From Henckelia pumila (lineage: Eukaryota > Streptophyta > Magnoliopsida > Lamiales > Gesneriaceae): a stretch of 64,000 nt of DNA. The position numbers were made by a program, and so were the translations under genes. Location of the stretch: contig NC_133121.1 of assembly GCF_033568475.1 (NCBI RefSeq), forward strand, positions 134,138,375-134,202,374, in the 5' to 3' direction. Positions 1 through 10,823 of the stretch are shown here, piece after piece. Below the pieces are notes generated by a model. It saw only the letters and a program-made list of their open reading frames with translations, was not told the origin of the DNA and searched no databases. The first letter of the stretch is position 1. Every line of letters begins with the position of its first letter.

Positions 1-1211
1 AGGATCGATGTCGATCGAGGAATACCAGTTGAAGTTCTTTGAGTTACTGCCCTATTGCCCCCAGATTTCTGATAGCACGGAGGCGAAGTATAATCTGTTC
101 CTGAAAGGTCTTAATCCGGAGATTCATGACCGAGTTGCTGTGGGAGATGACATGACTTACGAGGGATTAGTGAGCCGATGTCACTAGGCAGAGGACAGCA
201 TCCGCCGTAAAAGATCCTTCTACTCATCTAGACCCGCGAGTTCCTTGGGTCCCGTGCTCAGTCATTCAAGAAGTCTAGTTTTACTTATTCTTCCTCAGGA
301 TCCGGGGAGGTGATGCGTTTTGGCAGAAAGAATCAAGGTCCTTGCAAGCATTGTGGTGGGAATCATCCTGCCAACAGGTGCCGAAAGGTTTCAGGGGCGT
401 GCTTTCGATGTGGAGAAATTGGCCACCTGAAGAAGGATTGTCCACAGGCCGGGGGAGCTGGTTTTGGCTCAGGTTCTGGTTCTCAGGCTTCAGTGCAGCA
501 GAGGCCACAGGGGCAGTCGACAGAGGGTTCTAATTTGAAACCTCGTGCTTCCAGTCAAGTATTCGCCTTGAGACATGATCAGGCGGTGGATGAGAATGAG
601 AAAGTTATAGCGGGTACGTTCTTGTTATTTGATATACCTGCTTTTGCACTCATTGACACTGGTGCATCTCATTATTTCATATCTGCACGTTTTGTTAAGA
701 AATATAAGTTTCCATACATTTAACTAGACACAGTGGTTGTTGTTTCTACCCCGACGGGTCAGTCTGCGTCGGCTAAGCGTCTAGTGATGGGTTGCCCTTT
801 AGAGTTCGAAGGGAATGTCTTGATGGTGAATCTCATGATATTAGCAATGGAGGATTTCGATTGCATTTTGGGAATTGATGTGTTAACTACATACCGAGCT
901 TCAGTGGATTGTTACCAGAGATTGGTAAAATTTCATCCGGTTGGCAATGATAGCTGGTTCTTTTACGGTGAGGGAGCGCGACCTCAGATGCCATTGGTAT
1001 CAGCTTTGAAAGCTTGTCGAGCTTTGGAATCTGGCGCGGAAGGCTACCTTATCTATGCAGTTGATACATTCGCTGGAAGTATTGGTATAGAAGCTATTCC
1101 TGTTGTGAACGAATTCCCAGATGTATTTCCAGAAAAAATTCCAGGATTTCCTCCAGTACGCGAAGTTGAGTTCGATATAGATCTGATGCCAGGGACTTCG
1201 CTTATTTCTTG
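1..1211 (+). pseudogene. Gag zinc knuckle and aspartic protease relic of the chromovirus
   Basis: The first 300 bases read as the retrotransposon gag core with a TAG stop near 185. From 310 the frame gives a CCHC zinc knuckle ([14 protein letters not shown], about 391-432), a basic and serine-rich linker, and the protease active-site signature IDTGASHYF (about 652-678). A TAA at 721 interrupts the protease. The frame continues from 733 through the C-terminal protease lobe (ILGIDVL) to a further stop at 1210. In the minus-strand relative the same region is one open frame, so the stops here are decay and not gene ends. Confidence 0.88.
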
Positions 1212-2400
1212 AGCACCGTATCGTCTGGCTCCGTCAGAGATGCGTGAGTTGAAGCAGCAGCTTCAGGATCTGTTGGACAAGGGTTATATTCGTCCAAGTG
1301 TTTCTCCTTGGGGAGCACCTGTTCTATTCGTAAAGAAAAAAGGATGGGTCTATGCGTTTGTGCATTGATTATCTCCAGTTGAACAGGGTAACGGTCAATA
1401 ATAAGTATCGTTTGCCTCGTATAAATGATCTGTTTGATCAATTGTAGGGTACTTCGGTAGTAATGCCATTTGGATTGACTAATGCACCGGCTGTATTTAT
1501 GGATCTAAAGAATCGTGTATTCAGAGAATTTCTAGACAAGTTTGTCGTTGTATTTATTGATGATATATTGGTGTATTCACATGATGTAAATGAACACGCT
1601 TACCATTTGAGGCTGGTATTGCAAACTCTGAGGGATAGACAGTTGTACGCCAAATTGAGTAAGTGTGAGTTCTGGCTGGATCGAATGGTGTTTCTTGGCC
1701 ACATTATGTCCAGAGATGGAGTTTCTGTGGATCCGAGCAAGATTGAGGCTGTAATGAACTGGTTGCGTCCGACGATGGTAGCTGAGATCCGTAGTTTTCT
1801 GGGTCTAGCAGGATATTATCGTCGCTTTATCGCGAATTTCTCGCAGCTCGCTCGACCTTTGACACAACTTACTCGGAAGAGCGTGAATTTTGAGTGGTCC
1901 TCAGAATGTGAGGAGAATTTCTGTGAACTTCGTAGACGGTTGACTTCTGCGCCTGTGTTGGCTTTGCCGTCTGGATCTGGAGGGTATGTAGTGTACACGG
2001 ATGCTTCTCTTCAGGGACTGTGATATGTCCTGACTCAGAATGGGCATGTGATTGCATACGCCTCTAGACAGTTAAAAGTTCACAAAAATAACTACCCAGT
2101 GCATGATCTTGAGTTAACAGCTATTGTATTTGCATTGAAGATCTGGCGTCATTATCTTTATGGAGAAAGATTTGAGATCTTCACAGACCACAAAAGTCTC
2201 AAGTATTTGTTTACTCAGGCAGAATTGAACATGAGACAGATACGTTGGATGGATTTGCTTAAGGATTATGATTGTGAAATCAAGTATCATCCAGGAGCTG
2301 CTAATCTCACTGCTGATGCCTTGAGCCGCAAGGTGCGACTGACCGCACTACAGACTTGTTCTGTGGCAAGTGCAATTGAAGATTGTTGTTCTTCAGGGTA
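1212..2400 (+). pseudogene. Reverse transcriptase and RNase H relic of the chromovirus
   Basis: Reverse transcriptase reads in pieces. A frame change lies near 1340-1350. About 105 bp are missing at 1450-1462 relative to the minus-strand element, which removes the first catalytic motif (the [10 protein letters not shown] block). The second catalytic box FIDDILVYS is intact (about 1555-1581). RNase H follows (YTDASLQGL near 1996) with a stop at 2021 and continues from 2048 (TDHKSL, then DALSRK near 2317). The RT deletion alone makes the protein inactive. Confidence 0.87.
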
Positions 2401-3889
2401 TACCTTCAAGCATAAGAAAGGTATGCAGAGTATCCGGATGTTTGCGATCTTATCTGAGCCTGCTTTGTATTCTCGGATTCGAGATGCTCAGATGGCTGAT
2501 CCGAAGACCCAGCGTTTGGCTCGTTTAGCCAGGGATGATAGTTCGTCTGGATTCCATTATCATTCAGATGGTTTTCTTTGTTTATCTGGCCGTATTGTTG
2601 TTCCAAAGGATGATACTCTGAGGGAGGAGATTTTATCCCAGGCTCATCGTTCTAAATTGAGTATTCATCCGGGGAGCAACAAGATGTACAAGGATTTGTG
2701 TACCAGGTTCTGGTGGAAAGGAATGAAAAGGAGTGTGTATCTATATGTTTCTAGATATTTGGTGTGTCAGCAGGTCAAGGCAGAGCACCGATGACCTGGA
2801 GGGTTGCTTCACAGTTTACCTATTCCTGAGTGGAAATGGGAGTTGATCACGATGGACTTCGTGACCCATTTACCGGTAAGCTCGAGGAATTGTGATGCTA
2901 TCTGGGTTGTGGTGGACCGACTCAACAAGTCAGCACATTTCATTCCTTATAACCGAGACTTTAGTTTTTGATAGGATGACACGATTGTACATCCAGGATA
3001 TTGTTCGATTGCACGGAGTTCCTGTGAGCATCGTCAGCAATCGAGATCCCAGGTTTACTTTCAGGTTCTGGGGGAGTCTTCAGCGCGCTATGTGTACTAC
3101 TCTTAGTTTGAGTACAACATATCACACAGAGACTGACGGGCAGTCAGAGCGCACGATTCGTACTCTTGAAGACATGTTGCGAGCATGTTCTATGGATTTT
3201 GGTCCAGCATGGCAAGATCAGTTGCCATTGATTGAGTTCGCGTACAACAATAGTTACCATCGCAGTATTGGGATGGCTCCGTTTGAGGCATTGTACGGGC
3301 GATGATGTGTACTCCACTGTTCTGGGAGGAAGTGGGGGAGCGACAGGTTGAGGGACCAGAGTTAGTCCAGCAGGCTGTTGATATTGTTGGACAGATCAAG
3401 AAGAGAATTAAGGTTGCGTAGGATCGACAAGCTAGTTATGCGAATGTCAAGCGCAGACCTTTACAGTTTGAGGTGGGTGAGAAAGTATTCCTGAAAGTCT
3501 CATCATTTCGCAGGATTTTTAGATTCGGTCACAAAGGTAAGCTATCTTCTAAGTTTATCGGTCCATTTGAAATTCTGGAAAGTGTTGGAGATCTGGCTTA
3601 CAGGTTGGCGTTACCACCGTATTTGTCAAATATCCATGACGTGTTCTATGTTTCACTGTTACGACGGTATGTGGCGGATGAGTCTCATATCTTACAGCCG
3701 TCTGAGGTACAGTTGGACTCGGATTTGACATACGTGGAGAGACCTTTGCGTATCATAGGTCATAAGGATAAGGTGTTACGCAACAAGACCATTCCTCTTG
3801 TTCTAGTTCAGTGGCAACGTCGAGGCACTGAGGAGGCCACTTGGGAACTTGAGAGTCGTATGCGTACAGATTATCCAGAGTTATTTTGA
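2400..3889 (+). pseudogene. Integrase and chromodomain-like tail relic of the chromovirus
   Basis: The integrase zinc-binding region ([11 protein letters not shown] near 2667, followed by the WWKG block) runs to a stop near 2792. The catalytic core continues with ITMDF (about 2846), a frame change near 2970, SNRDPRF where the family has SDRDPRF (about 3037), and the region carrying the last acidic residue near 3160. Further stops lie near 3302 and 3418. The last frame, 3473-3889, has the GPFEIL motif and the chromodomain-like end VLVQWQRRGTEEATWELE (about 3805-3858), closing at a TGA at 3887. The integrase D-D-E set is not all in one frame. Confidence 0.86.
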
Positions 3890-4015
3890 ATTGTTGTATT
3901 TTCAGATTGTAACTTGTAAAATGAATCAGTTTGAATAAAAGATGTTTATTCAGTGTTTTACTGCATTCAGTACTTAAGATTGCTCGAGGACGAAATATCT
4001 TAAGTAGGGGGAGAA

Positions 4016-5515
4016 TGTAGTAGCCCGGTTCCATTTTACAAGATTAAGTGATTTTAAACATGTTAGAAAATGACATATAATTTTAAAAGTGTCAAAAAAT
4101 GTTTAAGGAGTCCTTATTTGGTAAAAATAAGTGGAAAATCAGATCCGAAACGTCCGAAAATGGTGGGGTAGGTCCCGGGGGTCTTGGGGGCCCAAAACCA
4201 GTTCGAAAACATGAGAAACAGTTCGGAGCTTCCGGGCAGATCGGAGCTTCCAATCCGAGATCGAAGCTTCCGATCTCAACCAGAAACAGGTGTCAAGGAG
4301 ATTTAAACACGTGGCCAGATGTAGGAGATCGGAGATTCTGATCCTGCGATCAGAGCTTCCGATCTCGGTCGTCCAAAACGTGGCAAACATGCACCGATTG
4401 GAGCTTCCGATCCTACGATCGGAGCTTCCGATCGTGGCTTATAAATAGGCCATCCGAGAGCCTCATTTTTCACACCAAATCATATTCTTTCTCTCTCGAT
4501 TTTAGAGCATTCTAGGAGCTTTTTGGGGTGTTTTCGGCCTTCCTAGGCTTGGTCCGGAGGTTGACGAGGCGTTCCAGGGTTACGGTGGAGTGGTGCCCAA
4601 GTTCTGGGGCAATCGTCATCAGTGGGCTGACGACGGACGCAGGTATAGCTCTGGCTCCTTATAGTAAATAGGGAGTATGCTATAGTGTAGTTAAGGCTTT
4701 TAGAATAAAGTGGTAATGCATGAGTACTTTGCATTGTAGTGCGGACTGTAGGCTTGGACATAGTGCTGGTCTAGCTTGCCTAGTGTATGAGGTACAGAAG
4801 TATTATTCGAGATATCCAGATTGAGTATGCATGTATTATGTGTTTGCATGGATTATGTGATTGCATGTTTTTTATGCCTTTATATATACAGCATGTCATG
4901 ACTGTATGTTGCATACATGAGCATTTTGAGCTTTTACCTTAGAGGTATCCTGTAGTAGGGCGCTCACCCTACGAGTTTGTGGATGGTTGGGTACGTAAGT
5001 CTTGTGTCAGGTCACCTTATGGTTGGACACATGTACTAGTATCAGGTCACCATTATCCACTGGGTATATGAGCCACCTCCTGATGCGACGGCGCAGCGTG
5101 CTATATACCCTGGGCCCGGTCTATGAGCTTGTTTCTTGACCTGGGAGTCTTGGTACCCAGTTCACTTGCATACATGCACACATAATACCGTATACTCATA
5201 CTCTCGTACTGAGCTTATCATGCTTACGTCCCGTACTTTGTTGTATCTGGACACCCTATTCCATGGGGCAAGTCTGCGGCTGGACGATGCGGGTGGTTCC
5301 AGGAGAGCTTAGGCGATGGAGGACCAGCAGGGTTATTGTCTAAGCTTTTGTTTCAGTTGTATTTGGGTTAATACACTGGTTTTATTCGATATGGTTGTAA
5401 ACAATATTTTTATTATTGTTTAAGTTTTCGCTGTTATTTCTGATATTTTATTTGATTAAGTTAAATGCATGCTTAAGTTTCTGAATAGTAGGTGATCACG
5501 GTGCGTGTCTCTACA
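4016..5515 (+). repeat. 3' LTR of the plus-strand chromovirus (1500 bp)
   Basis: Starts TGTAGTAGCCCGG directly after the polypurine tract and ends CTCTACA, giving TG...CA termini. The same LTR occurs inverted at 31040-35373 and 40003-41016. It carries a repeated GATCGGAGCTTCCGATC-type palindrome upstream of a TATAAATAGG box at 4440, then a transcribed R/U5-like part. The base after the LTR (5516) is already MULE coding sequence, so the LTR edge is well fixed. The left TSD is outside the window. Confidence 0.93.
4230..4447 (+). promoter_or_regulatory. LTR promoter: palindrome array plus TATA box
   Basis: About six to seven copies of a near-palindrome with consensus GATCGGAGCTTCCGATC lie between 4220 and 4435, immediately upstream of TATAAATA at 4440-4447. 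Position and TATA box fit the U3 promoter of the LTR. The palindrome's role is not known to me; a symmetric protein-binding site is the simplest guess. Confidence 0.6.
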
Positions 5516-5527
5516 CATAATATAGCC

Positions 5528-7114
5528 ATGAAAGCTTCATTTGAGATGAGAGTTGTAAGATCCACAAAAACTCTTTATTGGGTAAGATGTGTAGATGATA
5601 CTTGCAGTTGGAAAGTTCGTGTAGCGAGAAAGAATGAGGAGACATCACGTTTTTCAATCCGGACTTATTGCAATATGCATACTTGTGACTTGGCTAACAG
5701 GAGGAGGAGACACCGGCAAGCGAGTGCAGTTATAGTAGCAGATACATTAGTAGAAAATTTTAGAGGGCAACAAAAAATGCCTTCTTTAAAAGCAATAAGA
5801 ACAAAGATGCAAAATAATGGTGTAGAGATTAGCTACTTCAAAGCGTGGAAGGGGAAAAAACTTGCTATAAATCAATTGAGAGGAGATCCTGTTGAAAGTT
5901 TTAGGTTACTCCCTGCGTACTTGTATATGCTCAAGCAAGTAAATCCCGGGTCAACAACATATTTGAAGGTAAACTCGGATGACAGCTTCAAATACATGTT
6001 CTTGGCATACCGGATATGTGTTGATGGATTTAAATACATGAGAAAGGTCATATCGGTTGATGGCACATATTTGAAAGGTAGATATAAAGGTGTTATGCTT
6101 ATAGCAACTGCACAAGATGGAAACCACCACCAATATCCCATTATTTGGGCAGTTGTTGATTCAGAAAGTGAAGAATCTTGGACTTGGTTCTTTGAGAAAT
6201 TGCATGAGTGGATACCTGATGATGATGAACTGGTTTTTATTTCTGATAGGCATAAAGGAATCATTAATGGTGTTGCCTCAGTATACAAGAAAGCAAAATA
6301 TGGTCATTGCTTGTGGCATCTTGGACAAAACATCAAGACAAGACTGAAGTCCAAAGCGGGTGGAGTTGCATTATTTATGCGAACAGCTAAAGCTTACACA
6401 CAGATGGAGTTTGATGAATTATACGGTGAGATGAATAACAGTTATCCAACCATCACAAAGTATCTTGAAGACAACATTCATCGAAAAAAATGGGCAAGAT
6501 CGTATTTTCATGGTTCAAGATATAATATAATGACAACCAATGGATCAGAATCAATCAAAGCAAAGTTGGCACAAGCTCGTGAACTTCCAATAATTGCTAT
6601 GTTGGATGCAATTCAAAATCTTATTTCATCATGGTTTAATACTCACCGCATAGCTGTTGTTGCTTCAACCGGACATCTTACTCCATGGGCTGAGAGAACG
6701 GTTCGATCAAGATTTATCGAGTCACAAAAAATGGAAGTTTTCCAATTGAATACCTTTGAATATCATGTCACTGGAGTTGGTAATGATGCGGTTGTGGGAT
6801 TAAATAGAAGAACATGTCGTTGCCGAGTTTTTGACATTGATAGACTTCCGTGTTCACATGTTAAAGCAGCTGCAGGTCAGCATAATATGAATATTTATGA
6901 ATTATGCTCGCATTATTACACGAAAATGTATGGACATTGGCCTATACAGAAACAGTTTATCCAGTACCCCCCCTCTAATGAATGGAACATACCTCCTGAT
7001 ATTGCTTCTATGACTGTACTACCTCATGTGGTTAAAGTACATAAAGGAAGAACAAAGAAAAAAAGAATTCCTTCCGTTGGAGAATTTGCGAGCAGGAAGA
7101 AGTCGGTTGTTTAA
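5528..7114 (+). CDS. MULE (Mutator-like) transposase, N-terminus cut off by LTR insertion
   Basis: A 528-residue open frame from the first ATG (5528), only 13 bp downstream of the gypsy LTR end. The frame is also open back into the LTR but without an upstream ATG. Visible parts, numbered from that ATG: a WRKY-GCM1-like zinc finger (C21, C26, then H51 and C53), the MULE catalytic core with D178 (SVDGTYLKG), D240 (ISDRHKGI) and E341 (TTNGSES), the conserved C..H after D240 (GHCLWHLGQN), and a C-terminal SWIM zinc finger (CRCx9CSH: C430, C432, C442, H444). Full-length MULE transposases carry extra N-terminal sequence before the zinc finger, so this copy is truncated by the retrotransposon. No stop or frameshift interrupts the remaining catalytic part. 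It would cut and join MULE terminal inverted repeats in the nucleus. Domesticated relatives (FAR1/FHY3, MUSTANG) exist, but nothing here argues for domestication. Confidence 0.92.
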   Translation: MKASFEMRVVRSTKTLYWVRCVDDTCSWKVRVARKNEETSRFSIRTYCNMHTCDLANRRRRHRQASAVIVADTLVENFRGQQKMPSLKAIRTKMQNNGVEISYFKAWKGKKLAINQLRGDPVESFRLLPAYLYMLKQVNPGSTTYLKVNSDDSFKYMFLAYRICVDGFKYMRKVISVDGTYLKGRYKGVMLIATAQDGNHHQYPIIWAVVDSESEESWTWFFEKLHEWIPDDDELVFISDRHKGIINGVASVYKKAKYGHCLWHLGQNIKTRLKSKAGGVALFMRTAKAYTQMEFDELYGEMNNSYPTITKYLEDNIHRKKWARSYFHGSRYNIMTTNGSESIKAKLAQARELPIIAMLDAIQNLISSWFNTHRIAVVASTGHLTPWAERTVRSRFIESQKMEVFQLNTFEYHVTGVGNDAVVGLNRRTCRCRVFDIDRLPCSHVKAAAGQHNMNIYELCSHYYTKMYGHWPIQKQFIQYPPSNEWNIPPDIASMTVLPHVVKVHKGRTKKKRIPSVGEFASRKKSVV

Positions 7115-8004
7115 AGTTTATTATCTGATGGGTCTCATGCATTTATAAAGGCAGTAGCGAGTGGAGGCTAACCAACCTAACTTTGATGTAATTTTGAAGG
7201 CACGATTTTGTAGGGTGGGTGTTTTTTATGATTATTGCATGTTTTTGTCTCTTTTGAATCATGGTTTACTGTGGTATGGCCAACTGTAGTTCATCTATGG
7301 GGTTTTTCTACATTTTGAACATATTAAATCTGAATCCTTAAATTACGAATAGTTACGTAAATTTTATATGATGCAGGCCTTTAGCTAGAAGCCTTAAGAT
7401 AGATATATTATTGTGATTTTATTTCATGTAATTTATTATTGGAATTTTCAATTTTCGAAAACGTGTAATAAGACATTTGAAGGTATCAATCTCTGATCAT
7501 TTGATATTAACATTTGTTGATGAGTTTTAGATCGTAACAACTTGTTTTAATTGGTAATATATGAATTTCGATGCAATTTTAAATTATTCCAATGAATTTT
7601 ATTCTTCAAACTAAATCTGTATGTCGATATAATTTTTTATTATTTTTTTTCATTTTGAAACAAAGACTTACATGTAGTGTGTGAATTTCAAATTTTTGGG
7701 TCCCGAGCCTTTGAAATTTTTGTACGATAAGCATATAACAAATAAAATAATTAGATCGAATTTTTTCTTTTTTTTTTTTTCTAACTAATGAGATTAATTT
7801 ATGTGTTGCACTATTTTAATTGGTGAACAACAACCAAAAACATTTAGAAAGGTAGATGATGGATTTTTTCTATCTGCTAAACGTTTTTAATTTGTTTTTT
7901 ATTTTAAAGGGCATAAAAGTGAAACTAAATGAATTAAAAGGATGAAAGTTATTTTTCAAAATGTTAGTCAAACGAAGGCTAATTGGTTAAATATTCCCGT
8001 TAAT
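7115..8004. other. AT-rich intergenic stretch, no gene seen
   Basis: Between the MULE frame and the NLR1 promoter block I see only AT-rich sequence with homopolymer runs (for example T-runs near 7640 and 7770). The MULE's right terminal inverted repeat should lie here, but its left partner is not visible in the window, so I could not identify it. Confidence 0.6.
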
Positions 8005-8186
8005 ATTATATTGGTGGTTGTTTGATGAATTATTGGTGATAGATGATTGATTGTATGGTTCATAAACGATACAAAATGTATATATGCAGTGGATAGATAT
8101 CCTCCTTCTGCTAGTTATTGCTTCAATTATTCTCTCTACTCTTGTTTACTAGTTATTGTTTTCTTCTAATTAATATAGCAATGTAT
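8005..8186 (+). promoter_or_regulatory. NLR1 core promoter and 5' leader, conserved with NLR2
   Basis: The block upstream of NLR1 (from ATTGGTGGTTGTTTGATGAA near 8010 to the ATG) is almost identical to 49170-49340 upstream of NLR2. It contains TATATAT at 8079-8085, about 100 bp before the ATG. Sequence further upstream does not match between the two genes, so this block marks the left edge of the duplicated unit and probably the core promoter. Confidence 0.6.
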
Positions 8187-10823
8187 ATGGCTTATGTATC
8201 TCTAGTCTCTCTTGCTCAAACTTTTGATCAAATTTTCTGCCATTCTCGAAATCATTTACTCTACAATAAACAGCAAATCGAATCCCTTGGCGAAAAGGTT
8301 GGTTTCTTGCAAGAATTTCTTGAAGATTGTGATCGACGAGGAATCGAAGTACCTTCAGATCTGGAAAATCAAATGAAAAACTTGGATCTGCGAGCAGAAG
8401 ATATAATAGAAACCAAGTTAGTGGATGATATTCTTGGAAAGTCTCCACATCCTCCCATACTCTTCTGCCAAAAGATAGAGGAAATAATTCAAGAATTTGA
8501 CTCCATGGTTATGAGGGTTAAAGAAAGGGAAGGCGTGGAAGATGATCGATGTTCAAGAAAAAATTCCGGCACCAGCTCATCTGGACTTCCTCCCGGTGGC
8601 AAAATTAGCGGCATGGTTGGATTCGAAAAACATTTAATTCGAGTGATGGATGAACTCACTGGACGGCAACCCAAACGCCAGATCTTAACTATTGCAGGGA
8701 TGGGAGGTATCGGTAAGACTACTCTCTGTAGAAATGTGTTTGAAAATCCATTCGTCGTACATAATTTCCATGTTCATGCTTGGATCACTGTTTCTCAAGA
8801 ATACAGTGTTCGAGAAATTATTCTAAGGCTTCTACATCAGATTAAAGCACCATTCGAGAGAGATTATCGAGAAACCACAGCTCAATCTTTTGAGGAATTG
8901 AGAGATGATCAATTAGGAGAACAATTGTACAAAAGTTTATGGGATAGGAAATATTTGATTGTCATGGATGATGTTTGGAGCATCCAAGTCTGGGATGAGG
9001 TAAAGATGTTTTTACCAGACAACGGAAACAGAAGTCGGATCCTGGTGACTACTAGGCTATCGGATGTGGCTCATTGGTTGAGCTCGTGTAGCCCTTATAA
9101 AATGGATTTCTTAGATGAGTATGAGAGTTGGAGTTTATTGTGTCAAGTTGTATTTGGTCCAGAAAGTTATCCTATCGAATTCGAGGATACAGGGAAACAG
9201 ATTGCGAGAAAGTGTAAAGGGCTTCCTCTTGCCATTGTTGTGATTGGCGGACTCCTTTCGAAATCTGTCATTACTAGAAAATATTGGGAGTATGTAGCAC
9301 AACACCTGAGCTCGATAGTAAATTCTGAAAATGACGAGCATTGCTTGAATGTATTGTACTTGAGTTTTAAACACTTGCCTGTTCATCTAAAACCATGTTT
9401 CCTTTACATGGGATCTTTTCCAAAAGATGGTGAAATCCGCGTCTCCCAACTCATCAAATTGTGGGTTGCTGAGGGTTTCCTAAAGCCCATTGTGACCAAA
9501 AGCTTGGAAGAGGCTGCGGAAGAATACTTGAAGGATCTGGTTGACAGAAACCTTATCTTGGTTGAAACTCGAAAATCCAATGGTAAAATGAGAAGTTGCA
9601 GCATTCATGACCTCTTGAGGGACTTGTGTATTAAGGAAGCTCACAAAGAGAACTTTTGGCTGGTAACAAGAGCCAGCCCAGGAATTAACTCGCCGGTGAA
9701 CCGGAGAGACTTTGAAGAGGCCCCTCGATATGTCCGGGGGAGAAAAATCAGCATAAAAAATGCACGATGCCTTGTGAGTCTTGAGCGCAGATTTGACTAT
9801 AGAAGTCAAACCTATAAAAGAGCAAAATCGGCATCATTCACTCGTTCTTTGTTTTCAGAGAGCGCGGAGGATCCTAACATCTGCTTCAGATTTTCGAGGA
9901 TAGATGACATTTTAAACGACTGCTCCCACTATTCTCGGTACATAGCTATAAGAAGTACTCTGCCATCTCATTGGAACCTCATTGACATTCCTTCCTCAAT
10001 AGTTTTATTTCGGAATCTACAAACTTTAGTCGTGTCATCATGTAAGGGTGCTGGGCCTATAAATCTTCCATTTTCAATATGGGAAACGCCACATCTCAGG
10101 CATATTGAGATCAAAGAAGAAGCCCTTTTGCTCTATCCCCCGTCAGTCCTAGACCCGGATATGAACATGGGGTCACAATATTTACACAACCTGCAAACTC
10201 TCTCAACTATAAGAAACTTCCGTTGTGACAAGAATGTCCTCGAAAGAATTCCAAACCTGAAGAAACTAAAGATCAGCGTCCCACGGCACAATTACTACCA
10301 GCTGAACAATCTGGTTCATCTCCAATTACTCGAATCATTAAATTGCCGAGGTTTCGGCAAGATTTTACTCGGGGGCCAGGCCTTCCCAGATTCAATCAAG
10401 AAGTTAACTTTAAATTGGTTGAAGCTTCCATGGAAGGACATGAGCATAATCGGTTGTTTGCCGAATCTTGAAGTGTTGAAACTGAGAGGAGCCACCTATG
10501 GGAAAGTGTGGAATACGGCAGAGGAGGGTTTTTTGAAATTGAAATATTTGCTTTTAGAGAGTTTAGATGTGTGCGATTGGGAAACAGAGAGCTCTCACTT
10601 TCCAAGACTGGAGAGTTTGATCATTCGGTACTGCGAGGCGTTGGAGGAAATCCCACTTGCTATTGCAGAGATTCCGACAATGAAGCTGATAGAGTTGTAT
10701 GAATGTGGAGAAGAGGCAAATTCATCGGCACAACAAATACAAGAGGAGCAACGGAGCCTGGGAAACGAGGATCTTCAAGTTCGTCTGAAGCTCAGCACTG
10801 CGTTTATAGATGAAGTTGTTTAA
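8187..10823 (+). CDS. R1-like CC-NBS-LRR immune receptor (NLR1), intact
   Basis: An uninterrupted 878-residue frame. The start at 8187 (MAYVSLVSLAQ) fits R1-family N-termini; an in-frame ATG two codons upstream (8181) is the alternative, and the open frame further up has no ATG. Domains from that Met: Rx/R1-type coiled coil with an EDVID-like motif RAEDIIE (69-75); NB-ARC with P-loop GMGGIGKTT (171-179), kinase-2 YLIVMDDVW (about 256-264), RNBS-B SRILVTTR, GLPLA (345-349), RNBS-D CFLYMGSFP and an MHD variant SIHDLL with the His at 474; then irregular leucine-rich repeats over about 580-845, ending in a polar tail (QQIQEEQRSLGNEDLQ). The family senses pathogen effectors and triggers defence and cell death as an ATP/ADP-switched cytosolic protein. 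The MHD methionine is replaced (SIHD), as in several R1-like proteins. No intron is needed. Two damaged paralogues lie at 43996-45806 and 49341-52102. The specific pathogen cannot be read from the sequence. Confidence 0.94.
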   Translation: MAYVSLVSLAQTFDQIFCHSRNHLLYNKQQIESLGEKVGFLQEFLEDCDRRGIEVPSDLENQMKNLDLRAEDIIETKLVDDILGKSPHPPILFCQKIEEIIQEFDSMVMRVKEREGVEDDRCSRKNSGTSSSGLPPGGKISGMVGFEKHLIRVMDELTGRQPKRQILTIAGMGGIGKTTLCRNVFENPFVVHNFHVHAWITVSQEYSVREIILRLLHQIKAPFERDYRETTAQSFEELRDDQLGEQLYKSLWDRKYLIVMDDVWSIQVWDEVKMFLPDNGNRSRILVTTRLSDVAHWLSSCSPYKMDFLDEYESWSLLCQVVFGPESYPIEFEDTGKQIARKCKGLPLAIVVIGGLLSKSVITRKYWEYVAQHLSSIVNSENDEHCLNVLYLSFKHLPVHLKPCFLYMGSFPKDGEIRVSQLIKLWVAEGFLKPIVTKSLEEAAEEYLKDLVDRNLILVETRKSNGKMRSCSIHDLLRDLCIKEAHKENFWLVTRASPGINSPVNRRDFEEAPRYVRGRKISIKNARCLVSLERRFDYRSQTYKRAKSASFTRSLFSESAEDPNICFRFSRIDDILNDCSHYSRYIAIRSTLPSHWNLIDIPSSIVLFRNLQTLVVSSCKGAGPINLPFSIWETPHLRHIEIKEEALLLYPPSVLDPDMNMGSQYLHNLQTLSTIRNFRCDKNVLERIPNLKKLKISVPRHNYYQLNNLVHLQLLESLNCRGFGKILLGGQAFPDSIKKLTLNWLKLPWKDMSIIGCLPNLEVLKLRGATYGKVWNTAEEGFLKLKYLLLESLDVCDWETESSHFPRLESLIIRYCEALEEIPLAIAEIPTMKLIELYECGEEANSSAQQIQEEQRSLGNEDLQVRLKLSTAFIDEVV

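Larger units (their letters stand above)
1..5515 (+). mobile_element. Ty3/gypsy chromovirus (Tekay/Del-like), 5'-truncated by the window edge, decayed
   Basis: Plus-strand LTR retrotransposon entering from the left edge inside gag and ending with its 3' LTR. Domain order gag, zinc knuckle, protease, reverse transcriptase, RNase H, integrase, chromodomain-like tail is the Ty3/gypsy order; a chromodomain-like C-terminus places it among the chromoviruses (clade is inference). It is close to the minus-strand element at 31040-41016, which served as a guide for reading the broken frames. In-frame stops and frame changes occur throughout, so it cannot encode a working polyprotein. A polypurine tract (about 4004-4015, AGTAGGGGGAGAA) abuts the LTR start. 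The 3' LTR ends inside a MULE transposase coding region. Confidence 0.93.

Noticed and set aside
5492-5527. Transposase start inside the LTR, as a fusion protein
   Set aside because: The frame is open there, but the first codon is GTG and the first ATG is at 5528; no evidence of a non-ATG start.
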